A stretch of DNA of 64,000 nucleotides from Streptomyces antimycoticus. GTDB taxonomy: Bacteria > Actinomycetota > Actinomycetes > Streptomycetales > Streptomycetaceae. This document shows, piece by piece, positions 47,317 to 58,651 of the stretch. Location: NCBI RefSeq assembly GCF_005405925.1, contig NZ_BJHV01000001.1, positions 5,890,001 through 5,954,000 of the forward strand, read 5' to 3'. Below the pieces are notes generated by a model, which worked only from the letters and a program-made list of their open reading frames with translations, had not been told where the DNA came from and did no database searches. The translations under genes were made by a program, and so were the position numbers. Each line of letters opens with the position of its first letter. The first letter of the stretch is position 1.

Positions 47317-47736
47317 ATGACGAAGGCAGCGGACATCATGCACCCGGGCGCGCAGTGGCTTCCGGAGAACGAGACGGTGCTGCGCGCCGCCCAGCTCATG
47401 CGGGACCTCGGCGTAGGGGCCCTGCCGGTCAGCGACAGCAATGAGCGGCTGTGCGGCATCGTGACCGACCGCGACATCGTCGTCGACTGCGTCGCGCAGG
47501 GCGCCGACCCGTCCGGGACGCCCGTCGGGGCGCTCACCAAGGGCACTCCGCGCTGGATTTCCGCGGACGCCGATGTCACCGATGTCCTGCGGGAGATGGA
47601 GGAGCACAAGATCCGCAGGCTGCCGGTGATCGACCAGAACAAGCGGCTGGTCGGAATGATCTCCGAGGCGGATCTGGCGCACCACCTCAGTGACGACCTC
47701 CTCGGCGAGTTCCTGGAGAAGGTCTACGCGCAGTAG
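47317..47736 (+). CDS. CBS-domain pair protein
   Basis: A 139-residue cytosolic protein made of two CBS domains forming one Bateman module: AADIMHPGAQWLPENETVLRAAQLM...GIVTDRDIVV and TPRWISADADVTDVLREM...GMISEADLA. Such modules bind adenine nucleotides and are often stress-induced. ATG 47317 has AGGAGGT close by. A hairpin follows. No partner enzyme adjoins it, so the regulated target is unknown. Confidence 0.9.
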   Translation: MTKAADIMHPGAQWLPENETVLRAAQLMRDLGVGALPVSDSNERLCGIVTDRDIVVDCVAQGADPSGTPVGALTKGTPRWISADADVTDVLREMEEHKIRRLPVIDQNKRLVGMISEADLAHHLSDDLLGEFLEKVYAQ

Positions 47737-47755
47737 GCGCGCGATGGGGGCGTGA

Positions 47756-47784
47756 GGCCGCCGTCCGAGGTCGGAACGGCGGCC
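47756..47784. terminator. Strong hairpin between convergent genes
   Basis: GGCCGCCGT-CCGA pairs with TCGG-AACGGCGGCC with one bulged base and a tiny loop. It lies between the CBS and NlpC/P60 gene ends. Confidence 0.8.
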
Positions 47785-47811
47785 CCAGGCCCCTGGGTCG
47801 GGAGGTGCGCC

Positions 47812-48627
47812 TTACAGGACGCGCACGGCCCCGGTGGGCATGTCGTAGTCCAGCGGGCGCTCGACGATCCCGGTGCTCGAGTTCTGGGCGCCGATGAAGT
47901 TGCCGTCGCCGACGTAGACGCCGACGTGGTACGCGCTGCCGGCGCTGCCCCAGTAGAGCAGGTCGCCCGGCTGCAGGGAGTCCAGCGAGACCGGGGTGCC
48001 GGTGGTGGACTGGTCCTGGGAGACGCGCGGCAGGCTCACGCCGACCTGCTTGAAGGCGGCCTGGGTCAGCCCGGAGCAGTCGTAGGAGGACGGACCGCTG
48101 GAGCCGAGCACATACGCCTTGCCCAGCTGCGCCTTCAGGAAGCTGATCAGCGTGGCGGCGTTGCCGGTGGCGTTGCTGACGCTGGTGGTGGACAGCGTGG
48201 TGCGCTCGGCGGAGCGCGACGCCTTCGCCGCCTGGGCCTTGGCCTCGGCCGCACGCTTGGCGGCCGCCTTACGGGCCGCCTCCCGGGCTTCCTTCGCCTT
48301 ACGGTCGGCCTCAGCCTTGGCCTTCTTGGCGGCGATCTTCGCGTGGGCGGCCGCCTGCTCCTGCTGTGCCTGGAGTTCGTAGTCGGACGCGGCCTGCTGC
48401 GTGGCGTCCGCGGTCTGGGCGGCCGTGCTCGCCAGCGTGGCGCTGACGGTCGGCATTTCCAGGGTGGACTCGGCCGGGGCGGCGTTGGACTCCGCGGCGG
48501 AGGCGGGCACGGCGGCACCGGCCACCGCGAGGGTGAGGAAGCCACCGGTCATCCCTGCGCGGAGTGCACGCGTGGACGCGGCACGGCGGGGCTTCCGGTG
48601 GCTGGGTATGTGTGCGACTGGGGACAT
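47812..48627 (-). CDS. Secreted NlpC/P60 peptidoglycan hydrolase
   Basis: Cell-wall endopeptidase of 271 residues. It has a signal peptide (SHRKPRRAASTRALRAGMTGGF then hydrophobic residues and PASA), a long Ala/Lys/Glu-rich coiled coil (about 65-140), and a C-terminal NlpC/P60 domain. The catalytic Cys 184 lies in SSYDCSGLTQAAF and His 234 in SAYHVGVYVG. PRVSQDQ and QPGDLLYW are family marks. ATG 48627 has AAGGA upstream. The 713-bp region upstream could hold a long leader, but I could not recognise a c-di-AMP riboswitch in it. Confidence 0.92.
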   Translation of the reverse strand: MSPVAHIPSHRKPRRAASTRALRAGMTGGFLTLAVAGAAVPASAAESNAAPAESTLEMPTVSATLASTAAQTADATQQAASDYELQAQQEQAAAHAKIAAKKAKAEADRKAKEAREAARKAAAKRAAEAKAQAAKASRSAERTTLSTTSVSNATGNAATLISFLKAQLGKAYVLGSSGPSSYDCSGLTQAAFKQVGVSLPRVSQDQSTTGTPVSLDSLQPGDLLYWGSAGSAYHVGVYVGDGNFIGAQNSSTGIVERPLDYDMPTGAVRVL

Positions 48628-48923
48628 AGGTCCTTGGCTACCAGGGCCCTAAGGCCCAGATCAACAAAAGTGGGGTGCGCCACATTTGACGTGCGCACGC
48701 CTAGAAATCGGACCAAATGATCTTCGTGGGCCCGTCGGCGGCCATGCCCGAATTTCTCGATCATGTCTCTACGCACGGCATTTGGCGGCCATGCGGTGTC
48801 TGCGGGCGATCTACCACTGATGGGGCCCGCATACAAAGGGTTCCCGGGAAATCTAGATCCACAACCGGTCCGGGCGTGGGATACCTCACTCGCTCCGAGC
48901 CGCTCGTGAACGCGTGCGCGAAC

Positions 48924-48956
48924 CGGTGATCAATCGGTGATCGACCCATGATCGAT
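48924..48956. repeat. Three contiguous 11-bp repeats
   Basis: CGGTGATCAAT, CGGTGATCGAC and CCATGATCGAT follow one another without gaps, each containing TGATC. An 11-bp period puts TGATC on the same helical face. Confidence 0.6.
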
Positions 48957-49018
48957 CGACGCCCGGGACGAGGGTCACCCATGAGAATGGTGGACGCATA
49001 TCAGCTGACAAAGCCCAC

Positions 49019-49030
49019 TGCAAATTTGCA
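49019..49030. promoter_or_regulatory. Perfect 12-bp AT-rich palindrome
   Basis: TGCAAATTTGCA is a full palindrome in the nuo upstream region, about 310 bp before nuoA. No recognised regulator is assigned. Confidence 0.45.
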
Positions 49031-49222
49031 TGTATGTACCATGTCTTGGTAGGGGCGCAACGCGCTCACCTGTGATGACGTCTCCGTATGTCACTTCTCG
49101 TGGTCGTTCGGATGCTTCACGTACAAGATCACCGCTCATCCGACTTCATGATCCTTCGTCAGGTGGTGGAGATCACAAAGACGTTGTCGTACCCCGTGTC
49201 GCAGATCACAGACCGACGGGCA

Positions 49223-49228
49223 TAGGAT
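49223..49228 (+). promoter_or_regulatory. Possible nuoA -10 element
   Basis: TAGGAT fits a TANNNT-type -10. No strong -35 is seen at 17-18 bp. Transcription from here would start about 10 bp before the Rex-like site. Confidence 0.35.
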
Positions 49229-49243
49229 GCAGGCGAAACGGGC

Positions 49244-49261
49244 TTGTGAACTGCCTCACAT
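49244..49261. promoter_or_regulatory. Rex-like redox operator before nuoA
   Basis: TTGTGAACTGCCTCACAT matches the actinobacterial Rex operator pattern TTGTGAA-N4-TTCACAA at 12 of 14 fixed positions. It lies 80 bp upstream of the nuoA GTG and just downstream of the -10-like element, a position suited to repression that is relieved when NADH/NAD+ rises. Confidence 0.7.
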
Positions 49262-49340
49262 GTGCGCGATCTTCGTGGGGTGACCGGCATGTCCGTGCGG
49301 TCCGCCAAGCAGTCATCGTCGACTGAAGGGAGCGAGGACG

Positions 49341-49700
49341 GTGAACGCATACGCGCCCATCCTCGTACTGGGAGCCCTCGGGGCAGGTTTTGCGATCTTC
49401 TCGGTGCTCATGGCCGCGATCATCGGCCCCAAGCGCTACAACCGGGCCAAGCTCGAGGCCTATGAGTGCGGCATCGAGCCGACTCCGCATCCGTCCGGCG
49501 GTGGGCGCTTCCCCATCAAGTACTACCTGACGGCGATGCTTTTCATCGTCTTCGACATCGAGATCGTCTTCCTCTACCCCTGGGCCGTCACCTTCGACGC
49601 CCTCGGCCTGTTCGGGCTCGTGGAGATGCTCCTCTTCGTGCTCACCGTCTTCGTGGCCTACGCCTACGTATGGCGGCGCGGCGGCCTGGAGTGGGACTAA
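49341..49700 (+). CDS. nuoA: NADH-quinone oxidoreductase subunit A
   Basis: Small membrane subunit of complex I, 119 residues with three helices. The conserved segment KLEAYECGIEPTPHPSGGGRFPIKYY contains the loop Cys that lies near the quinone site, and AMLFIVFDIEIVFLYPWAV is the signature second helix. GTG 49341 has AAGGGAGCGAGG upstream. It is first of the nuo operon, which runs to the window end in the usual actinobacterial order. Confidence 0.96.
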   Translation: MNAYAPILVLGALGAGFAIFSVLMAAIIGPKRYNRAKLEAYECGIEPTPHPSGGGRFPIKYYLTAMLFIVFDIEIVFLYPWAVTFDALGLFGLVEMLLFVLTVFVAYAYVWRRGGLEWD

Positions 49701-49732
49701 AGGGGCTCTAGAGGAGATAGGGGAAACATCGC

Positions 49733-50287
49733 ATGGGTATCGAAGAGAAGCTCCCGAGTGGGTTCCTGCTCACCACCGTGGAACAGGCCGCCGGGCTGGC
49801 CCGTAAGTCCTCCGTCTTCCCGGCCACCTTCGGGCTGGCCTGTTGTGCCATCGAAATGATGACCACGGGTGCCGGGCGCTACGACCTCGCGCGCTTCGGC
49901 ATGGAGGTCTTCCGCGGCTCGCCCCGCCAAGCCGACCTGATGATCGTCGCCGGGCGGGTCAGCCAGAAGATGGCCCCGGTATTGCGCCAGGTTTACGACC
50001 AGATGCCGAACCCGAAGTGGGTCATCTCCATGGGCGTCTGCGCCTCCTCCGGAGGGATGTTCAACAACTACGCGATCGTGCAGGGCGTCGATCACATCGT
50101 TCCGGTCGACATCTATCTGCCCGGCTGTCCGCCGCGCCCCGAGATGCTCATGGACTCGATCCTCAAGCTGCACCAGAAGATCCGCGAGGAGAAGCTCGGC
50201 GTCAATCGCGAGCGTGCGGCCCGTGAGGCGGAGGAGGCGGCGCTCAAGGCGTTGCCGATGATCGAGATGAAGGGGCTTCTTCGGTGA
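49733..50287 (+). CDS. nuoB: NADH-quinone oxidoreductase subunit B
   Basis: Peripheral subunit carrying cluster N2, the last electron carrier before quinone; 184 residues. Ligands appear in [10 protein letters not shown] (adjacent Cys pair), [10 protein letters not shown] and [10 protein letters not shown]. The C-terminal tail is charged. ATG 49733 has GAGGAGATAGGGG upstream. A 61-bp repeat element follows the stop and precedes nuoC. Confidence 0.96.
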   Translation: MGIEEKLPSGFLLTTVEQAAGLARKSSVFPATFGLACCAIEMMTTGAGRYDLARFGMEVFRGSPRQADLMIVAGRVSQKMAPVLRQVYDQMPNPKWVISMGVCASSGGMFNNYAIVQGVDHIVPVDIYLPGCPPRPEMLMDSILKLHQKIREEKLGVNRERAAREAEEAALKALPMIEMKGLLR

Positions 50288-50303
50288 GGCACGCACACGA
50301 GGC

Positions 50304-50364
50304 CACCGGGCCGCAGACGGCGACGAAGGCCGCACCTCTGCGCCTCGTGGGCGGAGAAGCGAAC
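50304..50364. repeat. 61-bp intergenic repeat, copy 1 (nuoB-nuoC)
   Basis: This element fills most of the nuoB-nuoC gap and matches 52527-52587 at about 54 of 61 positions without gaps. Its ends can pair (GGCCGCAGA with TCTGCGCC, one bulge), so the mRNA could fold into a hairpin. Confidence 0.85.
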
Positions 50365-50378
50365 GGAGGGGAAGGGCG

Positions 50379-51122
50379 TTGACCGAGGCCAATGGGTCCA
50401 ACGGGGTCAACCCGGACAAGGACCTCAACGCTGAGAACCTCCCCGGCCGCCGCGGCGACCAGGGCGAGCCCATCCGCGTCCAGCGCGGGATGTTCGGCGC
50501 CAACAACGGCGGCGACACCACCGGCTACGGCGGGCTGGTGCGCCCCGTACGGCTGCCCGGCCAGGCCACCCGGCCGTACGGGGGCTGGTTCGACGAGGTC
50601 GCCGACGAACTCGAGGGCGCGCTCGAGGAGCAGTCGCTGCTCCCGGAGAACGCGATCGAGAAGACCGTCGTGGACCGCGATGAGCTGACCTTCCACATCG
50701 CCCGCGAGCACCTGCCGCGGGTCGCCCGGACCCTGCGCGACGACCCGGCACTCCGCTTCGAGCTGTGCACCGGCGTCAGCGGGGTGCACTTCCCCGGCGA
50801 CAAGGGCCGTGAGCTGCACGCCGTCTACCACCTGCGGTCGCTCACCCATGGCCGGGTGATCCGGCTGGAGGTGAGCGCCCCCGACAGCGATCCGCACATC
50901 CCGTCGATCGTCGATGTCTATCCGACCAACGACTGGCACGAGCGCGAGACCTACGACTTCTTCGGCCTGATCTTCGACGGTCATCCCGCGCTGACGCGGA
51001 TCATGATGCCCGACGACTGGCAGGGCTTCCCGCAACGCAAGGACTACCCGCTCGGCGGCATCCCCGTCGAGTACAAGGGCGCCCAGATCCCTGCTCCGGA
51101 CCAGCGGAGGTCGTACAGCTGA
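50379..51122 (+). CDS. nuoC: NADH-quinone oxidoreductase subunit C
   Basis: Peripheral-arm subunit of 247 residues that packs against NuoD. The core is present: [67 protein letters not shown] and the closing [17 protein letters not shown]. The first 60 residues are a Gly/Asn-rich actinobacterial extension. TTG 50379 has GGAGGGGAAGG upstream. Its stop overlaps the nuoD ATG. Confidence 0.94.
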   Translation: MTEANGSNGVNPDKDLNAENLPGRRGDQGEPIRVQRGMFGANNGGDTTGYGGLVRPVRLPGQATRPYGGWFDEVADELEGALEEQSLLPENAIEKTVVDRDELTFHIAREHLPRVARTLRDDPALRFELCTGVSGVHFPGDKGRELHAVYHLRSLTHGRVIRLEVSAPDSDPHIPSIVDVYPTNDWHERETYDFFGLIFDGHPALTRIMMPDDWQGFPQRKDYPLGGIPVEYKGAQIPAPDQRRSYS

Positions 51123-52456
51123 TGACTGCCCCCCACGCAACGCCTTCTGCCTCCGCGCGCGAGACCACCGAAGGCACCGTCTACACCGTCACCGGCGGCG
51201 ACTGGGACGAGGTCGTGGCCGCCGCGGCGAAGGCCGACGACGAGCGGATCATCGTCAACATGGGTCCGCAGCACCCCTCCACCCATGGGGTGCTCCGGCT
51301 GATCCTGGAGATCGACGGCGAGACGGTCACCGAGGCCCGCTGCGGAATCGGTTATCTGCACACCGGAATCGAGAAGAACCTCGAATTCCGGAACTGGACG
51401 CAGGGCACCACCTTCGTGACGCGCATGGACTATCTGACGCCCTTCTACAACGAGGCGGCGTACTGCCTGGGCGTCGAGAAGCTGCTCGGCATCGAGGACC
51501 AGATCCCGGACCGGGCCTCGGTGATCCGGGTGCTGCTGATGGAGCTCAACCGGCTCTCCTCGCATCTGGTGGCCATCGCCACCGGCGGTATGGAGCTCGG
51601 CGCGACCACCATCATGATCTACGGCTTCCGCGACCGAGAGCTGATCCTGGACATCTTCGAGCTGGTCACCGGCCTGCGGATGAACCACGCGTACATCCGG
51701 CCCGGCGGGCTCGCCCAGGACCTGCCGCCGGGTGCGGTCGACCAGATCCGGGCCCTGCTGAAGACGATGCGCAAGAACCTGCCCGAGTACGACAAGCTCG
51801 CCACCGGGAACCCGATCTTCAAGGCCCGGCTGCAGGACGTGGGCTACCTCGACCTCGCCGGCTGCATGGCGCTCGGCGTGACCGGCCCGATACTGCGGGC
51901 CACCGGGCTGCCGCACGATCTGCGCAAGTCCGATCCGTACTGCGGCTATGAGACGTACGACTTCGAGGTGCCGACCGCCGACACCTGCGATGCCTACGGC
52001 CGCTTCCTGGTCCGGCTGGAGGAGATGCGCCAGTCGCTGCGGATCGTCGAGCAGTGCCTGGAGCGGCTGGAGCCGGGTCCGGTGATGGTCGAGGACAAGA
52101 AGATCGCCTGGCCCGCGCAGCTCGCGCTCGGCCCGGACGGCCTCGGCAACTCCCTGGACCACATCAAGAACATCATGGGCACCTCGATGGAGGCCCTGAT
52201 CCACCACTTCAAGCTGGTGACCGAGGGATTCCGGGTGCCGCCCGGACAGACGTACGCGGCGATCGAGTCGCCCAAGGGGGAACTGGGCGCCCATATGGTC
52301 AGCGACGGCGGCACCCGCCCGTTCCGCGTCCACTTCCGCGACCCGTCCTTCACCAATCTGCAGGCCGTGGCGGCGATGTGCGAGGGCGGCCAGGTCGCCG
52401 ATGTGATCGTGGCCGTCGCGTCCATCGACCCCGTGATGGGAGGAGTGGACCGGTGA
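51122..52456 (+). CDS. nuoD: NADH-quinone oxidoreductase subunit D
   Basis: 49-kDa-type subunit that forms the quinone pocket with NuoB; 444 residues. Key segments are [17 protein letters not shown] (His and Asp region near quinone), [47 protein letters not shown] and the end [23 protein letters not shown] 51122 overlaps the nuoC stop. A second copy of the 61-bp repeat lies between this gene and nuoE. Confidence 0.96.
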   Translation: MTAPHATPSASARETTEGTVYTVTGGDWDEVVAAAAKADDERIIVNMGPQHPSTHGVLRLILEIDGETVTEARCGIGYLHTGIEKNLEFRNWTQGTTFVTRMDYLTPFYNEAAYCLGVEKLLGIEDQIPDRASVIRVLLMELNRLSSHLVAIATGGMELGATTIMIYGFRDRELILDIFELVTGLRMNHAYIRPGGLAQDLPPGAVDQIRALLKTMRKNLPEYDKLATGNPIFKARLQDVGYLDLAGCMALGVTGPILRATGLPHDLRKSDPYCGYETYDFEVPTADTCDAYGRFLVRLEEMRQSLRIVEQCLERLEPGPVMVEDKKIAWPAQLALGPDGLGNSLDHIKNIMGTSMEALIHHFKLVTEGFRVPPGQTYAAIESPKGELGAHMVSDGGTRPFRVHFRDPSFTNLQAVAAMCEGGQVADVIVAVASIDPVMGGVDR

Positions 52457-52526
52457 CCGACGCACGCGTGAATGGTGCCTGCGCGCAGCGCAGCCGCTTG
52501 AGGGCGGTGGCGGGAGACGGGCGGGT

Positions 52527-52587
52527 CGCCGGGCCGCAGATGACGACGATGGCCGCACCTCTGCGCCGCGCGGGCGGAGAAGGGAAC
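52527..52587. repeat. 61-bp intergenic repeat, copy 2 (nuoD-nuoE)
   Basis: Gap-free match to 50304-50364 with about 7 differences. It lies in the 142-bp nuoD-nuoE gap, ends 11 bp before the nuoE GTG, and has the same orientation as copy 1. The flanks outside the 61 bp are unrelated. Confidence 0.85.
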
Positions 52588-52598
52588 GATGAGGCACA

Positions 52599-53428
52599 GT
52601 GAGTGATGTTCAGCTGGGGATGCCGGAACTGCCGGCCCCCGACTACCCCGCCGAGGTACGTGCCCGGCTCGAGGCGGACGCCCGGGAGGTGATCGCCCGC
52701 TACCCGGACAGCCGCAGCGCGCTGCTGCCGCTGCTGCATCTGGTGCAGTCCGAGGAGGGCCATGTCACCCGCACCGGCATGCGGTTCTGCGCCGAGGTGC
52801 TGGGGCTGACCACCGCGGAGGTCACCGCCGTCGCCACCTTCTACACGATGTACCGGCGCAAGCCCTCCGGCGACTACCAGGTGGGGGTGTGCACCAACAC
52901 CCTGTGCGCGGTCATGGGCGGCGACGCGATCTTCGAGGAGCTGCAGAGCCACCTTGGCGTGGGCAACGGGGAGACCACCGAGGACGGCAAGGTCACCCTG
53001 GAGCACATCGAGTGCAACGCGGCCTGCGACTACGCCCCCGTGGTGATGGTCAACTGGGAGTTCTTCGACAACCAGACCGTCGAGTCGGCCAAGGGGCTGG
53101 TCGACGATCTGCGGGCGGGCCGGACCGTCGAGCCGACCCGGGGCGCGCCGCTGTGCACCTACAAGGAGACCGCCCGCATCCTGGCCGGCTTCCCCGACGT
53201 CCGTCCGGGTGCCGTCGAGGCCGGCGGCTCCGCGGGGCCCGCCTCGCTGGTCGGGCTGCGGTTGGCCAAGGGGGAGGCCGCGCCCGGCCGGGTCGTCTCG
53301 CCGAGGTCCGCGGACGCCCCGCAGGACGAGGCGCCGCCGACGCATCCCAGCTCGCATGACGCGCCGCAGCGGACCTCCGCCTCCGATCCGCACCACCCCG
53401 CAGGTCCGGTCGCCGAGGAGGGGGAGTG

Positions 53429-53429
<1 letters not shown>
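52599..53429 (+). CDS. nuoE: NADH-quinone oxidoreductase subunit E
   Basis: 24-kDa-type subunit with a 2Fe-2S cluster (N1a), 276 residues. Ligands lie in VCTNTLCAVMGG and ECNAACDYAPVVMVN. A Pro/Ala/Ser-rich C-terminal extension of about 90 residues is actinobacteria-like and probably disordered. GTG 52599 has GAGG upstream. Its stop overlaps the nuoF ATG. Confidence 0.95.
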
Positions 53430-54806
<1,377 letters not shown>

Positions 54807-54810
<4 letters not shown>

Positions 54811-57296
54811 CCGTGACCACCAACGCACCCTCGTCGGGCGGGGAGGCGGCGGTGCCGCGAGAGGATCTGGTCTCCGTCACCATCGACGGGATCGAGATCT
54901 CCGTTCCCAAGGGGACGCTGGTCATCCGGGCCGCCGAACTGCTCGGCATCGAGATCCCGCGGTTCTGCGACCATCCGCTCCTCGATCCGGCCGGCGCCTG
55001 CCGCCAGTGCATCGTCGAGGTGGAGGGCCAGCGCAAGCCGATGGCCTCCTGCACCATCACCTGCACCGACGGGATGGTCGTCAAGACGCAGCTCACCTCG
55101 CCGGTGGCCGAGAAGGCACAGCGCGGGGTGATGGAGCTGCTGCTGATCAACCACCCGCTGGACTGCCCGGTCTGCGACAAGGGCGGTGAATGCCCGCTGC
55201 AGAACCAGGCGATGAGCGCCGGACAGGCCGACAGCCGTTTCGAGGGCCAGAAGCGCACCTTCGCCAAGCCGGTCCCGATCTCGGCCCAGGTGCTGCTGGA
55301 CCGCGAGCGCTGTGTGCTGTGCGCGCGCTGCACCCGCTTCTCCAACCAGGTCGCGGGCGACCCGATGATCGAGCTGCTGGAGCGGGGCGCGCTGCAGCAG
55401 GTGGGCACCGGCGAGGGCGACCCGTTCGAGTCGTACTTCTCCGGCAACACCATCCAGATCTGCCCGGTGGGCGCCCTGACCTCGGCGGCGTACCGCTTCC
55501 GCTCCCGCCCCTTCGACCTGGTCTCCTCGCCCAGCGTGTGCGAGCACTGCGCGGGCGGCTGCGCGACCCGCACCGACCACCGGCGCGGCAAGGTCATGCG
55601 GCGGCTGGCGGCGGACGACCCCGAGGTCAACGAGGAGTGGATCTGCGACAAGGGCCGCTTCGGCTTCCGCTACGCGCAGCTGCCCGAGCGGCTCACCACC
55701 CCGCTGGTGCGCGACCGCGAGACGGGGAAGCTGGAGCCGGCGAGCTGGCCCGAGGCGCTGGACGCGGCGGCCGAGGGGCTGGGGATGGCGCGCGGCCGCA
55801 CCGGCGTGCTCACCGGCGGCCGGCTGACCGTCGAGGACGCGTACGCCTACGCGAAGTTCGCGCGGCTCGCCCTGGACACCAACGACATCGACTTCCGGGC
55901 CCGTACGCACAGCGATGAGGAGGCCGACTTCCTGGCCACCCATATCGCGGGCCGGGGCCGTGACCTGGACGGCGGCGGGCTCACCTACACCACGCTGGAG
56001 AAGGCCCCGGCCGTGCTGCTGGTGGGCTTCGAGTCCGAGGAGGAGTCGCCCGGCGTCTTCCTGCGGCTGCGCAAGGCGCACCGCAAGCACGGACAGCGCA
56101 CCTTCTCGCTGGCCACCCACGCGACCCGGGGCCTGGAGAAGGCGGGCGGCATGCTGCTGCCGGCCGCCCCCGGCACCGAGCCGGAGTGGCTGGACGCCAT
56201 CGCGGGCCGCACCGGTCTGGACGAGAGCGGGGAGCGGGCCGCCGAGGCGCTGCGCGAAGAGGGCGCGGTGATCATCGTGGGCGAGCGGCTGGCGTCCGTG
56301 GCCGGCGGGCTGACCGCCGCCGTACGGGCCGCCGCCGCCACCGGGGCCACACTCGCCTGGATTCCGCGGCGCGCGGGGGAGCGGGGCGCGATCGAGGCGG
56401 GCGCCCTTCCCGGGCTGCTGCCGGGCGGCCGCCCGGCCCACGACCCGCGGGCCCGTGAGGAGGTCTCCGCCGTCTGGGGCACCAATGACCTTCCGCACCA
56501 GGTGGGCCGGGACACCGGCCAGATCATCGAGGCCGCGGCGGTCGGCGGGCTCGGCGCGCTGCTGGTCGCGGGCGTCGAGGTCGCCGATCTGCCCGATCCG
56601 GCGCGGGCGCTGGAGGCCCTGGACGCGGTGGACTTCGTGGTCAGCCTGGAGCAGCGGCCCTCGGAGGTCACCGAGCTGGCCGATGTGGTGCTGCCGGTCG
56701 CGGCGGTCGTCGAGAAGTCCGGCACCTTCCTCAACTGGGAGGGGCGGGCCCGGCCGTTCGAGGCGGCGCTCAAGCCCGACCAGATGACCCGCCGTCATAC
56801 GCTGCCGGACGCCCGGGTGCTGCACATGCTGGCCGACGCGCTGGACGCGCCCCTGGGCCTGCCGGACGTCGAGGCCGTACGCACCGAGATGACCCGGCTC
56901 GGCACCTGGCAGGGCCCGCGCGCCACCGCCTCGCTGGAGACGGGCGGCCCGCTGCCCCGGCCGGCCGAGGGCGAGGCGGTGCTCGCCGGCCATCGGCTGC
57001 TGCTCGACCAGGGCCGGCTGCAGGAGGGCGACCCGGCGCTGGCCGGGACCCGCCATGCGGCCGTGGCCCGGCTGTCGGCCGCCACGGCGGGCGAGGCGGG
57101 GGTCGAGGACGGCCAGATCCTGCGCGTCAGCGGCCCGGCCGGCTCGGTCCAACTGCCGTTGAGCATCACCCCGATGCCCGACCGGGTGGTCTGGCTGCCG
57201 CTGGCCTCCGTCGGCGGCGGTGTCCACCGCGATCTAGGAGCCCGCCCCGGTGATGTCGTCACGATCACTGCCCCCGCGACGGAGGTGACCCAGTGA
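54807..57296 (+). CDS. nuoG: NADH-quinone oxidoreductase subunit G
   Basis: 75-kDa-type iron-sulfur subunit, 829 residues. The N-terminal 2Fe-2S site is [15 protein letters not shown]; 4Fe-4S sites follow in [13 protein letters not shown] (with preceding His region) and [18 protein letters not shown] is the extra cluster region before the molybdopterin-like domain ([22 protein letters not shown]). The long C-terminal half matches a degenerate formate-dehydrogenase-like fold ([22 protein letters not shown]). ATG 54807 overlaps the nuoF stop. Confidence 0.95.
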
Positions 57297-58651
57297 GGTA
57301 TCTCGCCGCAGAGGACCTGTCGATGTTCGGCACCGACCCGTGGTGGCTGGTCCTGATCAAGGCCGTCTTCTGCTTCGCGTTCCTGATGGTGACGGTGCTG
57401 ATCTCCATCGTCATGGAGCGCAAGGTGGTCGGCTGGATGCAGCTGCGCATCGGGCCCAACCGCCACGGCCCCTGGGGCATGCTGCAGTCCCTCGCGGACG
57501 GCGTGAAGCTGATGCTCAAGGAGGACGTGGTCGTCAAGGGCGCGGACAAGGTGGTCTATGTCCTGGCGCCGGTCGTCGCGGCCATCCCCGCCTTCATGGC
57601 GGTCGCGGTGATGCCGTTCGGCCCCTCGGGCGGCGAGGTCTCGATCTTCGGCCATCGCACCACGATGCAGCTGACGGATCTGCCGATCGCCGTCCTCTAC
57701 ATCCTCGCCACCGCCTCGGTCGGCATCTACGGCATCGTGCTCGCGGGCTGGTCCTCCGGATCGACGTATCCGCTCCTGGGCGGCCTGCGCTCCTGCGCCC
57801 AGATGATCAGCTACGAGATCGCGATGGGGCTCTCCTTCGCGGCGGTCTTCCTCTACTCCGGGTCGATGTCGACCTCGCAGATCGTCGAAGGGCAGCACGA
57901 CCGCTGGTACGCGGTGCTGCTGCCGGTCTCGTTCCTCATCTACATCGTCTCGATGATCGGTGAGACCAACCGGGCGCCGTTCGACATGCCGGAGTCCGAG
58001 GGCGACCTGGTCGGCGGCTTCAACACCGAGTACTCGTCGATCAAGTTCGCGATGTTCATGCTCGCCGAGTACATCAACATGGTCACCGTCTCGATGGTCG
58101 CCGTCACCCTCTTCCTCGGCGGCTGGCGGGCCCCCTGGCCGATCAGCACCTTCTGGGAAGGCGCCAACCACGGCTGGTGGCCGATGCTGTGGTTCGTCGG
58201 CAAGGTCGTCACCTCGCTGTTCGTCTTCATCTGGGTGCGCGGCACGCTCCCGCGCGTGCGCTACGACCAGTTCATGAAGCTGGGCTGGAAGGTGCTCATC
58301 CCGATCTCGATGGTCTGGCTGATGCTGGTCGCCACCGTCCGGGCGCTGCGCAACGAGAACTACGACTACCAGGACATCGTGCTGTACGTGGGCAGCGCGG
58401 TGATCGCGCTGCTGCTGCTGTCCTTCGTGGTCGACTTCTTCCGCGACCGTTCGGCCACCCAGGCCGAGGCCGGAGCGGAACAGGGACCGGAGCCCGCCTT
58501 CGATCCGATGGCGGGAGGTTTCCCGGTGCCGCCGCTGCCCGGCCAGGCCTTGCCGCCCGTCCCCCGCCGACGTCCGCGCACCGAGCGCGAGTTGATTGTC
58601 AGTGGTGGACCCGACACTGCCAGTGACGGAAAGGAGGCCGACGGTGTCTGA
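57293..58651 (+). CDS. nuoH: NADH-quinone oxidoreductase subunit H
   Basis: Membrane subunit linking the quinone pocket to the proton pumps; 452 residues with eight helices. Signatures are [64 protein letters not shown] and [16 protein letters not shown] Pro-rich cytosolic tail of about 60 residues extends past the usual end, as in other actinobacteria. GTG 57293 overlaps the nuoG stop; the nuoI start lies 8 bp inside its end. Confidence 0.95.
   Translation: MRYLAAEDLSMFGTDPWWLVLIKAVFCFAFLMVTVLISIVMERKVVGWMQLRIGPNRHGPWGMLQSLADGVKLMLKEDVVVKGADKVVYVLAPVVAAIPAFMAVAVMPFGPSGGEVSIFGHRTTMQLTDLPIAVLYILATASVGIYGIVLAGWSSGSTYPLLGGLRSCAQMISYEIAMGLSFAAVFLYSGSMSTSQIVEGQHDRWYAVLLPVSFLIYIVSMIGETNRAPFDMPESEGDLVGGFNTEYSSIKFAMFMLAEYINMVTVSMVAVTLFLGGWRAPWPISTFWEGANHGWWPMLWFVGKVVTSLFVFIWVRGTLPRVRYDQFMKLGWKVLIPISMVWLMLVATVRALRNENYDYQDIVLYVGSAVIALLLLSFVVDFFRDRSATQAEAGAEQGPEPAFDPMAGGFPVPPLPGQALPPVPRRRPRTERELIVSGGPDTASDGKEADGV

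Larger units (their letters stand above)
48628..49340. other. Large divergent regulatory region between NlpC/P60 and nuoA
   Basis: This 713-bp stretch has no convincing gene and is AT-richer than its surroundings. It holds three 11-bp repeats (48924-48956), a perfect 12-bp palindrome (49019-49030), several AGATCAC copies (near 49127, 49169 and 49203), a -10-like TAGGAT and a Rex-like operator before nuoA. On the left side a GTGCGCAC palindrome lies near 48690. Confidence 0.7.

Noticed and set aside
48628..48960. c-di-AMP (ydaO) riboswitch before the NlpC/P60 gene
   Set aside because: Such switches often control actinobacterial wall hydrolases, but I could not find the conserved cores on the minus strand.
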